A stretch of 64,000 nucleotides of DNA from an uncultured Devosia sp. (GTDB lineage Bacteria > Pseudomonadota > Alphaproteobacteria > Rhizobiales > Devosiaceae): NCBI RefSeq assembly GCF_946479885.1, contig NZ_CAMLHM010000015.1, forward strand, positions 7,081 through 71,080, read 5' to 3'. Each line of letters begins with the position of its first letter. Position 1 is the stretch's first letter. The notes beneath the pieces were generated by a model that ran no database searches, was not told the origin of the DNA, and was given only the letters and a program-made list of their open reading frames with translations. Below, piece by piece: positions 55,948 to 63,493 of the stretch. The position numbers were made by a program, and so were the translations under genes.

Positions 55948-56412
55948 CTAGTCGATGTAATTCGTCGGCACGCCGGTGGCCAGTTTCACCGTCTCCATCG
56001 AGATATAGGCCGACATGTCGAACAGCTCGACCCGTCCCACCAGGCGCCGATAGATCACGTCGTAATGCTCCACATTGGGCAGCACCAGCTTGAGGATATA
56101 GTCGAAATTGCCGGTGAGCCGATGCACCTCGACGATTTCGGGGATGGCGCTCACCGCCGCGTGGAATTCGTCCAGCCACCCCGCCTCATGCTTGCCGGTG
56201 CGCACGATGACGAACACGGTCGTCGGCAGACCCACCTTCTTGCGGTCGAGCACCGCGACGCTGCGCGCGATATAGCCATCTTCGCGCAGCCGGGTGATCC
56301 GCCGCGAACAGGCCGACGCCGACAGCGCCACCGCATCGGCGACATCGTTCACCGCCATCTCGGCATTGGCCTGCAGCAGATCGAGGATTTTGCGGTCGCG
56401 GTCGTCAAGCAT
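55948..56412 (-). CDS. Lrp/AsnC-family transcription regulator
   Basis: Regulator of 154 residues with an N-terminal helix-turn-helix ([27 protein letters not shown] split at the turn, [16 protein letters not shown]) and a C-terminal RAM/ACT domain ([18 protein letters not shown]). Divergent from the racemase gene with a 160-base gap, so amino-acid-responsive control of that gene is likely. Confidence 0.93.
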   Translation of the reverse strand: MLDDRDRKILDLLQANAEMAVNDVADAVALSASACSRRITRLREDGYIARSVAVLDRKKVGLPTTVFVIVRTGKHEAGWLDEFHAAVSAIPEIVEVHRLTGNFDYILKLVLPNVEHYDVIYRRLVGRVELFDMSAYISMETVKLATGVPTNYID

Positions 56413-56572
56413 GCGCTATTTCTGCATGATTCAGCACCGCTGCGCAAACAGGAAGCGCCGTCAGGCAATTTTACAATCGCAAGATGCGTGCACTTTGTGG
56501 GGACGGGCCCACTTTGCACACCGCTTGCACGGCATCTGCCGCACACTGGTGTCACTAGAGGAGTGCGTCACC

Positions 56573-57283
56573 ATGAAGACCATCGGCCTGATCGGCGGCA
56601 TGAGCTGGGAATCCACCGCAGTCTATTACCGCCTCATCAACGAGGCGGTGCGACGCCAGCGGGGTGGCCTGCACTCCGCCGAGATTGCCATGCGTTCGCT
56701 GGATTTTGTCAGCGTGGTCGAACTGCAGAAAGCCGGTCGCTGGGACGAGGCCGGCCGGTTGCTGGGCGAGGCAGGCGCCGGCCTCGCGCGCTCCGGCGCG
56801 GCCTGCGTGCTGATCTGCACCAACACCATGCACCTGGTAGCCGACCCGGTCGCCGCCATGAGCGGCGTCCCCCTCATCGACATCATCGATGAAACCGCCT
56901 CTGCCCTGCGCGCCGATAACAGGCGCAAGCCGCTGCTGCTCGCCACCCGCTACACCATGGAACACGGTTTCTACGTCGAGCGCATGGCCCGCCATGGTAT
57001 CGAAGTCGTCGTGCCCGACAGCGATGATCGCGGCGTGGTGCATGATGTGATCTTCAACGAGCTCTGCCAGGGCCAGGTGCGCGACGCCTCGCGCGCCCGC
57101 TATCTCGCCATCATCGAGGCGGCACGAGCCAGGGGCATCGACTCGGTCATCCTGGGCTGCACCGAAATCTCGCTGCTGGTCGATCCCGCCGCCCTGCCCC
57201 TTCCCGGCTATGACTCCACCGCCATCCACGCCGATGCCGCCGTGCGTTTCGCATTGGCAGACGAGCTGGAGCGCGCCGCCTGA
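56573..57283 (+). CDS. Aspartate/glutamate-family amino-acid racemase
   Basis: PLP-independent racemase of 236 residues. It starts KTIGLIGGMSWESTAVYY, and the two catalytic cysteines are Cys82 (ICTNTMHL) and Cys196 (ILGCTEISLL). The close relatives are RacX/YgeA and aspartate racemases. Substrate is not fixed by the sequence. ATG 56573 has GAGGAG about ten bases upstream. Divergent from lrp. Confidence 0.92.
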   Translation: MKTIGLIGGMSWESTAVYYRLINEAVRRQRGGLHSAEIAMRSLDFVSVVELQKAGRWDEAGRLLGEAGAGLARSGAACVLICTNTMHLVADPVAAMSGVPLIDIIDETASALRADNRRKPLLLATRYTMEHGFYVERMARHGIEVVVPDSDDRGVVHDVIFNELCQGQVRDASRARYLAIIEAARARGIDSVILGCTEISLLVDPAALPLPGYDSTAIHADAAVRFALADELERAA

Positions 57284-57389
57284 CGGCCGGCCCGGCGACG
57301 CATCGCTTTTGTATGGTTTTGGGATCGCGCCGCTAAGACATCGTCAAGCACTTGCTGGCTTGGTGAAACCAACCAGCAAGGGCCCATTC

Positions 57390-57620
57390 ATGAGCATTTC
57401 CGCTATCAACATCGCCGTCGGTGGCATGCAGCGCGCCGCTGACCGCTTCGAAGCCAGTGCCGGCAGGGTGGCCCGCTTCGGCACGGGTCTCGGCGACGAC
57501 GTGGACCTCACCACTGAGATGGTCGACGTGATGATGGCCAAGACCGATTTCGAGGCCGCCACCAAGGTCGTCCGCGTCGCCGACAACATGACCGGCGCGC
57601 TGCTCGATATATTGGCTTAG
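57390..57620 (+). CDS. Small stand-alone flagellar-rod-like protein
   Basis: Protein of 76 residues whose two ends mimic flagellar axial proteins: an N-terminal SAINIAVGGMQRAADRFEASA and a C-terminal DLTTEMVDVMMAKTDFEAATKVVRVADNM, with a very short middle. Flagellar rod and hook proteins (FlgC, FlgG) have the same heptad-like ends around large domains. No flagellar genes adjoin it. It may be a minimal rod-like protein or an unrelated helical protein; role unknown. Confidence 0.7.
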   Translation: MSISAINIAVGGMQRAADRFEASAGRVARFGTGLGDDVDLTTEMVDVMMAKTDFEAATKVVRVADNMTGALLDILA

Positions 57621-57711
57621 GGTATCCGGATCGTCACCCTCAGCCTGAGCCGAGGGTTTCCTTTCTACTTCCGCCCACCGGACCGGATTGAGGTCAGGCC
57701 GAGTCGAAAGG

Positions 57712-57778
57712 GGTGATCCGCGAGAACCGGAGCGGAGCGTACTTCAGTACGTGAGCACCGGAAGCGCAGCGGATCACC
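57712..57778. repeat. Nested palindromic intergenic element
   Basis: Outer arms GGTGATCCGC (57712-57721) and GCGGATCACC (57769-57778) enclose an inner hairpin with CGTACT and AGTACG arms around TC (57738-57751). It sits at the 3' end of gapR and the flagellar-like gene, 21 bases before the gapR stop. It resembles mobile palindromic repeats of related genomes, which I could not check. Confidence 0.6.
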
Positions 57779-57798
57779 GCTTGCAGGCCGGCATCACC

Positions 57799-58062
57799 TC
57801 AATCCTCGGGCGGCGCCGCCACCATGCCGAGCGCAGCCATGTAGAGCTCCAGAATCGCTTCCTGCTCCATGCGCTCATTGGCATCCTGCTTGCGGATGGC
57901 CACGATCTTGCGCAGGATCTTGGTGTCGAAGCCGTTGCCCTTGGCCTCGGCGTAGATTTCCTTGATATCGGCAGCGATCGCCGCCTTTTCTTCTTCCATG
58001 CGCTCGATACGCTCGATGAACGCCCGGAGCTGGTCCTGGGCAACGCTGTCTTCGACGGCCAT
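57799..58062 (-). CDS. gapR: Nucleoid-associated protein GapR (DUF2312)
   Basis: DNA-binding protein of 87 residues. The helical sequence [23 protein letters not shown] with the following [27 protein letters not shown] is the DUF2312 signature. GapR binds overtwisted AT-rich DNA, marks replication and supercoiling and is essential in Caulobacter. ATG 58062 begins the conserved MAVEDSV; the longer frame adds no family residues. Confidence 0.94.
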   Translation of the reverse strand: MAVEDSVAQDQLRAFIERIERMEEEKAAIAADIKEIYAEAKGNGFDTKILRKIVAIRKQDANERMEQEAILELYMAALGMVAAPPED

Positions 58063-58235
58063 GGCACTTCCTTTGAGTTTGCTGGCCCCGTTCAACCCCA
58101 CCCGGACGCGTGGTTCAACCCCTTTGTCCACCAATCCACATGGCTTGGCCGATGCATGGCCGCAATTCCGTCAAATCGCCCCTTTTGCCATTGACCAATG
58201 CCTTACCATGGGCTCAAAGAAGGCACGTTTTTCCG

Positions 58236-58805
58236 ATGTTTGCTGGCACCACATTGCATATCCCCCGTCTCGGCATGACCCTGATCGGCGCGATGCTCGC
58301 AAGCCTCGCCTTCTTCGCCACGCCCGCTCATGCCGACCTGCGCGTCTGCAACGAGAGCGCCAACCTGGTATCGGTGGCCCTGGGCTACCGCGCCGAGCGC
58401 GGCTGGATGAGCGAAGGTTGGTGGCAGACCCCGCCCGGCGATTGCCGCGTGCTCTACCAGGGCGACCTCGAGCGCCGCTTCTACTATCTGTTCGCGGTCG
58501 ACGATATCGGTGGTGGCGCCTGGGACGGTTCGGTCTTCATGTGCACGCGCGACGAAACCTTCACGATATTCGGGGTTGAGGATTGCCTCGCCCGCGGCTA
58601 TGAGCGCACCGGTTTCTTTGAAATCGACACCCAGAACCGCACCGACTGGACCCTGCAGCTCACCGAGAGCGCCACCGGCCCGGCCGTGGTGGGCCCGGTT
58701 GGTGGCGAAGACCTCGAAGATCCCACATTCCTTGTCGACCCTGACGACGTCACCACGGACGCTCCGCAGGACGACATAAATACGCAAGAAACGGACACGC
58801 AATGA
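58236..58805 (+). CDS. DUF1036 exported protein
   Basis: Protein of 189 residues with a signal peptide ending at AHA and a DUF1036 domain (about 35-130): DLRVCNESANLVSVALGYRAERGW, SEGWWQTPPGDCRVLYQG, and VDDIGGGAWDGSVFMCT. The last 50 residues are an acidic Asp/Thr-rich tail. ATG 58236 or 58275 are possible. It overlaps pyruvate kinase (ATGA), a pairing common in this order. Function unknown. Confidence 0.87.
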   Translation: MFAGTTLHIPRLGMTLIGAMLASLAFFATPAHADLRVCNESANLVSVALGYRAERGWMSEGWWQTPPGDCRVLYQGDLERRFYYLFAVDDIGGGAWDGSVFMCTRDETFTIFGVEDCLARGYERTGFFEIDTQNRTDWTLQLTESATGPAVVGPVGGEDLEDPTFLVDPDDVTTDAPQDDINTQETDTQ

Positions 58806-60241
58806 GACGCATGAGACGCGCGAAGATCATCGCCACCCTCGGGCCCGCCAGCCACGAAGAAAAGATGATCGAGGAACTGGCCAAGGCCGGCGCGGACGTG
58901 TTCCGCATCAACATGAGCCACGCCAGCCACGAGGTCCTGCATCAGACCGTGGCCCGCATTCGCGCAGTCGAAAAGAAGCTCAACCACCCGCTTGGCATCC
59001 TGGTCGACCTGCAGGGCCCCAAGCTGCGCGTGTGGAAATTCGCCGAAGGCTCGGTCAACCTCGTTGCCGGCCAGAAGTTCATCCTCGACAGCGACAAGAA
59101 CGACACCGGCAATGCCGAACGCGTCTACCTGCCGCATCCTGAAATCATCGAGAGCGTCTCGGTGGGTGACCGCCTGCTGCTCGACGACGGCAAGCTCGCC
59201 CTCAAGGCCACCAAGGTCGGCGGCGGCGCCATCGAGACCGAAGTCATCTATGGCGGCAAGCTGAGCGACAAGAAGGGCGTCTCCCTCCCCGATACGCTGC
59301 TGCCGACCGGCGCGCTGACCGAGAAGGACCACGCCGATCTGCTCGAAGGCCTCAAGGCCGAAGCCGACTGGATCGCCCTCAGCTTCGTGCAGCGCCCCGA
59401 AGACATCATCGATGTCCGCAAGATCGTCCAGGGTCGTGCCGGCGTCATGGCCAAGATCGAAAAGCCCCAGGCCATCGATCGTCTCGAAGAAATCATCAAG
59501 CTGTGCGACGCCATCATGGTGGCGCGCGGTGACCTGGGCGTCGAACTGCCGCTCGAAACCGTGCCGGGCCTGCAGAAGCGCATGATCCGTATGGCGCGCC
59601 GCTACGGCAAGCCGGTGGTCGTCGCCACCCAGATGCTCGAATCCATGATCACGGCGCCGGTCCCCACCCGTGCCGAAGTCTCGGACGTCTCGATCGCCGT
59701 GTTCGAAGGCGCCGACGCCATCATGCTCTCGGCCGAGTCCGCCTCGGGCCAGTATCCCGTCGAAGCCGTCGCCACCATGAACAAGGTGGCCGTTGCCGTC
59801 GAAGGCGATGCCAACTACCGCGGCATCATCCGCGCTGCCCAGACCGAGCCGGAAGCCACTGCCGCCGACGCCATCTCGGCCGCGACGCGCCAGGTTGCCG
59901 AAACCCTCGACCTGGCGGCCATCGTCACCTACACCGCCTCGGGCTCCACCGGCATCCGCGCCGCCCGCGAGCGGCCCAGCAAGCCCATCATCGTGCTGTC
60001 GCCCAACCAGCGTACCATCCGCCGCATGTCGGTCGTCTGGGGCGTCCATTGCGTGCAGACCGAAGATGCGGTCTCGCTCGAAGACATGGTCGATCGCGCC
60101 TGCGTCATCGCCTACCAGGAGGGCTTTGCCCGCCCCGGCGACCGCATCGCCATCACCGCCGGCATCCCGCTGGGCACGCCCGGCGCCACCAACATGCTGC
60201 GCATCGCCTTCGTCCGCCAGGACGGCGCCGGCTCCAGCTGA
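58802..60241 (+). CDS. pyk: Pyruvate kinase
   Basis: Glycolytic enzyme of 479 residues that converts phosphoenolpyruvate and ADP to pyruvate and ATP. Motifs: KIIATLGPASHEE, FRINMSHASH, MAKIEKPQAIDRLEEI with the catalytic lysine, MVARGDLGVELP and TQMLESMITAPVPTRAEVSD. The C-terminal allosteric domain is present. A strong terminator follows. Confidence 0.97.
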   Translation: MRRMRRAKIIATLGPASHEEKMIEELAKAGADVFRINMSHASHEVLHQTVARIRAVEKKLNHPLGILVDLQGPKLRVWKFAEGSVNLVAGQKFILDSDKNDTGNAERVYLPHPEIIESVSVGDRLLLDDGKLALKATKVGGGAIETEVIYGGKLSDKKGVSLPDTLLPTGALTEKDHADLLEGLKAEADWIALSFVQRPEDIIDVRKIVQGRAGVMAKIEKPQAIDRLEEIIKLCDAIMVARGDLGVELPLETVPGLQKRMIRMARRYGKPVVVATQMLESMITAPVPTRAEVSDVSIAVFEGADAIMLSAESASGQYPVEAVATMNKVAVAVEGDANYRGIIRAAQTEPEATAADAISAATRQVAETLDLAAIVTYTASGSTGIRAARERPSKPIIVLSPNQRTIRRMSVVWGVHCVQTEDAVSLEDMVDRACVIAYQEGFARPGDRIAITAGIPLGTPGATNMLRIAFVRQDGAGSS

Positions 60242-60270
60242 TCGTCCGACACACGTACCAAAAACGGTAA

Positions 60271-60294
60271 AGGCCCGCGAAAGCGGGCCTTTTT
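60271..60294 (+). terminator. Rho-independent terminator of pyk
   Basis: AGGCCCGC and GCGGGCCT arms with a GAAA loop, followed by TTTT, 30 bases after the pyk stop. Confidence 0.92.
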
Positions 60295-60365
60295 CGTTGC
60301 ACCGGCAGATCGGATCGACCACGGCCGCCGACCTTCGCACCGGGTGAGAGCGATCTCGTCCCTTC

Positions 60366-60776
60366 CTAATGGGTGTCTTGTGAGGGCTCCAGGGCCCTCT
60401 GTATTGTTGGCGCAATCTGATCCATTGCCGATGCCAACCAACCGGCCAGGTTGTCCGGCAACGTGTCGTGAATCCACACAAGCCGGCTCCGGCCCTCGCC
60501 CTCCGCAAACACCTGCATCGAGGTGTTGTCGTGTACGACCTCGTCTCCGACCCACCCCCAGACAATTCGCCGTGTTTGCTCATCGCGAGCGATAAGCCGC
60601 TCCTTGGCGACAGTGCCGTCGGCAAAGGTCAAAGTCCGAACGCCGGAGCCGTCCACTTCACAGGCCGTGAACACGCCTGGCACCCCCTTGAGCGGGCCGT
60701 TCGCGAAATCGCCGTGAACCGCCCAAACCGTCTCCGGCGTCGCGTTGATGATGATCTCTCTCACTACAGATGCCAT
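60366..60776 (-). CDS. SRPBCC-family protein
   Basis: Protein of 136 residues with a START/Bet-v1-like lipid- or ligand-binding fold: REIIINATPETVWAVHGDF at the start, VRTLTFADGTVAKERL and SRLVWIHDTLPDNLAGWL. Polyketide-cyclase-like proteins of this group are often target genes of adjacent TetR regulators. GGGGA lies seven bases before the ATG. The palindromic operator is 15 bases upstream. Confidence 0.85.
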   Translation of the reverse strand: MASVVREIIINATPETVWAVHGDFANGPLKGVPGVFTACEVDGSGVRTLTFADGTVAKERLIARDEQTRRIVWGWVGDEVVHDNTSMQVFAEGEGRSRLVWIHDTLPDNLAGWLASAMDQIAPTIQRALEPSQDTH

Positions 60777-60790
60777 GGTAATCCCCTAAA

Positions 60791-60840
60791 CATGTAGACA
60801 GGTCTGTCTACATGTTGACTAAAGACAGACCTGTCTGTAG
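60791..60840. promoter_or_regulatory. Double palindromic operator between SRPBCC and TetR genes
   Basis: Operator 1 (60791-60814) has perfect 11-base arms CATGTAGACAG and CTGTCTACATG around GT. Operator 2 (60820-60840) repeats the core inverted as AGACAGACCTGTCT (60822-60835). The arrangement fits a TetR dimer on each half, covering both divergent promoters. Confidence 0.85.
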
Positions 60841-61425
60841 ATGTCAACTATGACAACCAACGACCCCCCCCGCGCCGGTGCGAGCGCCGCGCGCCAGCGC
60901 ATCCTCAGTACGGCCACTCGGCTCTTCTATTCGGAGGGGGTGCATACAATCGGGATCGATCGCATTATTGCCAAGGCCGAGGTGGCCAAAGCGACTTTCT
61001 ACAATCACTTCCCGTCCAAGGACGATTTGGTTCGTTGCTATGTAGAAGAGCAAGATCGCATAGGCCGCGCATCGCTTGGCGCCTTGGCGAAGGGAGCGCC
61101 GCGCGACAGCCTATTCGCGCTTTTCGATACGATTGGGGAAGCCGCTACCCAACCGGGCTATCGCGGTTGCCCCTTCTTGAACGCGGCAGCGGAGTACCCC
61201 GACCCGACCACGCCCGTGCGGCAGGCCATAGACGCTCACCGTCGCTGGCACCGTGATTTGCTGCGCCGGCTATTGGCCGAGGCCGGTCACTCAGATCCGG
61301 ACGTTGGGTCGAACATACTCCTTGCTATATGGGACGGACTGATGGTGTCAGGTCATGTCGACGATCCCGGCCGCATACGCGTGCTCGCCCGTCAGGCGTT
61401 AGCCGGTGTGATCGGCGTGGAGTAG
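60841..61425 (+). CDS. TetR-family repressor
   Basis: Regulator of 194 residues with an N-terminal helix-turn-helix (RQRILSTATRLFYSEGV and IIAKAEVAKATFYNHFPSKDDLVR) and an all-helical ligand domain (about 75-190). The ATG at 60841 follows operator 2 directly with no clear ribosome site; ATG 60850 is an alternative, and a leaderless message is possible. It probably represses itself and the SRPBCC gene. Confidence 0.92.
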   Translation: MSTMTTNDPPRAGASAARQRILSTATRLFYSEGVHTIGIDRIIAKAEVAKATFYNHFPSKDDLVRCYVEEQDRIGRASLGALAKGAPRDSLFALFDTIGEAATQPGYRGCPFLNAAAEYPDPTTPVRQAIDAHRRWHRDLLRRLLAEAGHSDPDVGSNILLAIWDGLMVSGHVDDPGRIRVLARQALAGVIGVE

Positions 61426-61427
61426 GC

Positions 61428-61826
61428 CTACGCCTCCATCAGACTTTTCAGCACCAGCAGGTCCGATTCCATCCACTCTTCCTCCGAGGCAAACATCGCG
61501 TCCGAGACCAGCGGCTGTTGCACCGACGTATGGGTCAATACAGTCCCCGCGCCATTGCGGATCACCCGCACGAAGGCGGCATGGATCACCTGCGGCCCCA
61601 TCTGCATGCGATAGTCCAGCACGAGGAACGGATTGGGCGCGGTGAAATGCACCACCACGGTGCCGCGCGGACCATCATAGGCCCAGCTATGGGGCCCCGC
61701 CTTGGGTTCGGGACGCCCATTCTGCACCAGGGTCCAGCGCGCCAGATTGGCGGGGTCGACCAGGAACTTGTAGACATCATCGGGCGGGCGGGCGATCTCG
61801 ACCGTTAGCGTTCGGGCCTTGAGCAA
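61428..61826 (-). CDS. SRPBCC-family protein
   Basis: Protein of 132 residues with the SRPBCC fold (TLTVEIARPPDDVYKFLVDPANLARW, then beta-rich GTVVVHFTAPNPF). It is convergent with tetR, two bases apart, and resembles the protein at 61911 in length and its EEEWMESDLLVLKSLME end. Ligand unknown. Confidence 0.82.
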   Translation of the reverse strand: MLKARTLTVEIARPPDDVYKFLVDPANLARWTLVQNGRPEPKAGPHSWAYDGPRGTVVVHFTAPNPFLVLDYRMQMGPQVIHAAFVRVIRNGAGTVLTHTSVQQPLVSDAMFASEEEWMESDLLVLKSLMEA

Positions 61827-61910
61827 CCGTGCACCTCTTACTCAGCGGCCGGCACAGTTGCGCAATTATCCTGTATTATCAAGAGCTTCGCAGTCCAATA
61901 TTCGACGTGG

Positions 61911-62318
61911 CTATCGGCGCCACGACTCCAGCAGCGTCTTGAGCGTCAGAAAGTCGGTGGTGATCCACTCGATGGCCGAAGCGAACGCTTCGTCGTCCAT
62001 GCCGGGTCGCTGATAGAAGGTGAACGTCAGCTCGGTCCCCTCCTCATTGGGCGTCACCCGCATAGGCATCCAAAGCAGCTCCTCGCCCGGCATGAACATG
62101 GCATGATCGAGCACGCCGAACGAGTTTTCCGGGGTGAAGCGGAAGTGACGCGTACCCCCGGCATTGGTCATGCCCTCCCAGTCGCCATTGCCGAGCGGCC
62201 GATAGGTGTGCTTGTCCAGCGCCGCCCATTCGCCATAGTTCCGCGGCTCGGCGAGAAAGCGGTAAGTCGCCTGGTAGGGGTAGTTGATAGACACCGAAAT
62301 CGTATGCGAACGCCGCAT
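61911..62318 (-). CDS. SRPBCC-family protein
   Basis: Protein of 135 residues with an SRPBCC fold (HTISVSINYPYQATYRFLAEPRNYGEW). The C-terminal SAIEWITTDFLTLKTLLES mirrors the end of the neighbour at 61428, suggesting tandem duplication with divergence. ATG 62318 is preferred; the longer frame has no ribosome site. Ligand unknown. Confidence 0.82.
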   Translation of the reverse strand: MRRSHTISVSINYPYQATYRFLAEPRNYGEWAALDKHTYRPLGNGDWEGMTNAGGTRHFRFTPENSFGVLDHAMFMPGEELLWMPMRVTPNEEGTELTFTFYQRPGMDDEAFASAIEWITTDFLTLKTLLESWRR

Positions 62319-62349
62319 CGGTCCTGTCTCCAGCAACGCCTGATTGCAG

Positions 62350-62377
62350 AAAAACAAAAGCCCGCTTTCGCGGGCTT
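62350..62377 (-). terminator. Rho-independent terminator of rpmJ
   Basis: On the minus strand AAGCCCGC and GCGGGCTT arms with a GAAA loop are followed by TTTTGTTTTT. It lies 28 bases after the rpmJ stop. Confidence 0.9.
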
Positions 62378-62405
62378 AAGTCAACAGCTCAGAGATCAGA
62401 TCGCC

Positions 62406-62531
62406 TCAGCCCTGACGGGCCTTGAAGCGCTTGTCCACCTTGTTGATGATGTAAACCCGGCCGCGACGGCGGACGAGCTTGTTCGCGCGGTGGCGAGTCA
62501 TCAGCGCCTTCAGCGAGTTACGGACTTTCAT
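62406..62531 (-). CDS. rpmJ: Ribosomal protein bL36
   Basis: Ribosomal protein of 41 residues ([19 protein letters not shown] at the start, [11 protein letters not shown] at the end), too short for most ORF calling. It is the cysteine-free C- form that does not bind zinc. The ATG at 62531 is the family start. It stands alone, as bL36 often does in this order, with its own terminator. Confidence 0.94.
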   Translation of the reverse strand: MKVRNSLKALMTRHRANKLVRRRGRVYIINKVDKRFKARQG

Positions 62532-62733
62532 CGGTCTATCCTCAGTCAAACAAAATGGGCGCCTGCGCGCCCGGAAACTTGGGGGCATACATAGGGAAGT
62601 TGACCTTGCCTGTCAACGCAGGAGAACCAGGCTTTTTACCCCGGCGCCACGCTTTCCCACATTGGCATTGCCGCCGGCCATTAACGGCTCATACGCAAAG
62701 CCGGGCTAATGTAACAGGCTCCCAAACCATCAA

Positions 62734-63249
62734 ATGCAGCGAACCGTCATGGCCATCGAGGAAATCACCAAGCGCGGCGTTCTGGTTGCTGACTCCTCCC
62801 CCCATATGGCCTCGCTGGTCACCGTGATGCTGCGCAGCCTGGGCCGCAAGGATATCCGGGAAGCCTATGACGCCAGCCGGGCTCTGCTCGAAGTTCGCCG
62901 CCGCGCCTTTGATGTCATCATCATCGACGATGCCCTCGACGGCATGGACGGCGTGGCATTCACGCGCAAACTTCGGGCCATGACCGACTGCCAGAACCGC
63001 CTGGCCCCCGTCATCATGATGAGCGCGGCGCCCGACGCCAAGCGGATCGCCGACGCCCGCGATGCCGGCGTCACCGAATTCCTGCGCAAGCCTTTTGCCG
63101 CCAACCACCTGCAGACCCGCCTCACCAGCATCGAGACCAATCCGCGCGGCTTTATCGAGGCCGCCGAATATACCGGCCCCGACCGCCGCCGGAAGGTCGT
63201 CGACGTGGGCGAAAACGATCGCCGGGAAGGCGAGCCGAAAGCTGGGTAG
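62734..63249 (+). CDS. Single-domain response regulator
   Basis: Receiver protein of 171 residues. The acidic site is replaced in part (VADSSPHMAS), the phospho-acceptor is in VIIIDDALDGMDG and the lysine in FLRKPFAANH. A 40-residue polar tail (GPDRRRK) replaces an output domain. Such CheY-like proteins with a GPDRRR tail are common in Hyphomicrobiales and have no known output. An ATG at 62749 is a possible alternative start. Confidence 0.87.
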   Translation: MQRTVMAIEEITKRGVLVADSSPHMASLVTVMLRSLGRKDIREAYDASRALLEVRRRAFDVIIIDDALDGMDGVAFTRKLRAMTDCQNRLAPVIMMSAAPDAKRIADARDAGVTEFLRKPFAANHLQTRLTSIETNPRGFIEAAEYTGPDRRRKVVDVGENDRREGEPKAG

Positions 63250-63310
63250 CTTTCCCTGGAGGTAATCCTCCAACGCCTGATAGCAGAGCGGCCACTTCGG
63301 TGGCTCCCAC

Positions 63311-63349
63311 CACCCCACCCTCAATCCCTCCCCCTCAAGAGGAGGGAGG
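63311..63349. repeat. GC-rich intergenic hairpin repeat, copy 3, inverted
   Basis: CACCCCACCCTCAATCCC followed by CTCCCCCTC and GAGGAGGGAGG is the reverse-complement arrangement of the motif at 50215 and 63404. With copy 2 it forms a large inverted pair. Confidence 0.6.
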
Positions 63350-63403
63350 CGACAGATCAATTTGCAAGGTTTGTCTCTGTCCCCGCAACCGCCGGACAGG
63401 CTT

Positions 63404-63439
63404 CCCTCCCCCTTGTGGGGAGGGAGTGAGGGTGGGGGT
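63404..63439. repeat. GC-rich intergenic hairpin repeat, copy 2
   Basis: CCCTCCCC and GGGGAGGG arms enclose CTTGT, followed by AGTGAGGGTGGGGG, nearly identical to copy 1 at 50215. Confidence 0.65.
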
Positions 63440-63461
63440 CGGTCCCAGGCTCGGAGCCAAA

Positions 63462-63486
63462 GAAAAAGCCCGCCGAAGCGGGCCTT
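63462..63486 (-). terminator. Rho-independent terminator of the ABC ATPase gene
   Basis: On the minus strand GCCCGC and GCGGGC arms with a TTCG loop are followed by TTTTT, eight bases after the stop at 63494. Confidence 0.88.
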
Positions 63487-63493
63487 TGCATGC

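Noticed and set aside
58598..60625. Open frame of 675 codons on the minus strand
   Set aside because: It is opposite pyruvate kinase and crosses its terminator. No domain is recognisable.
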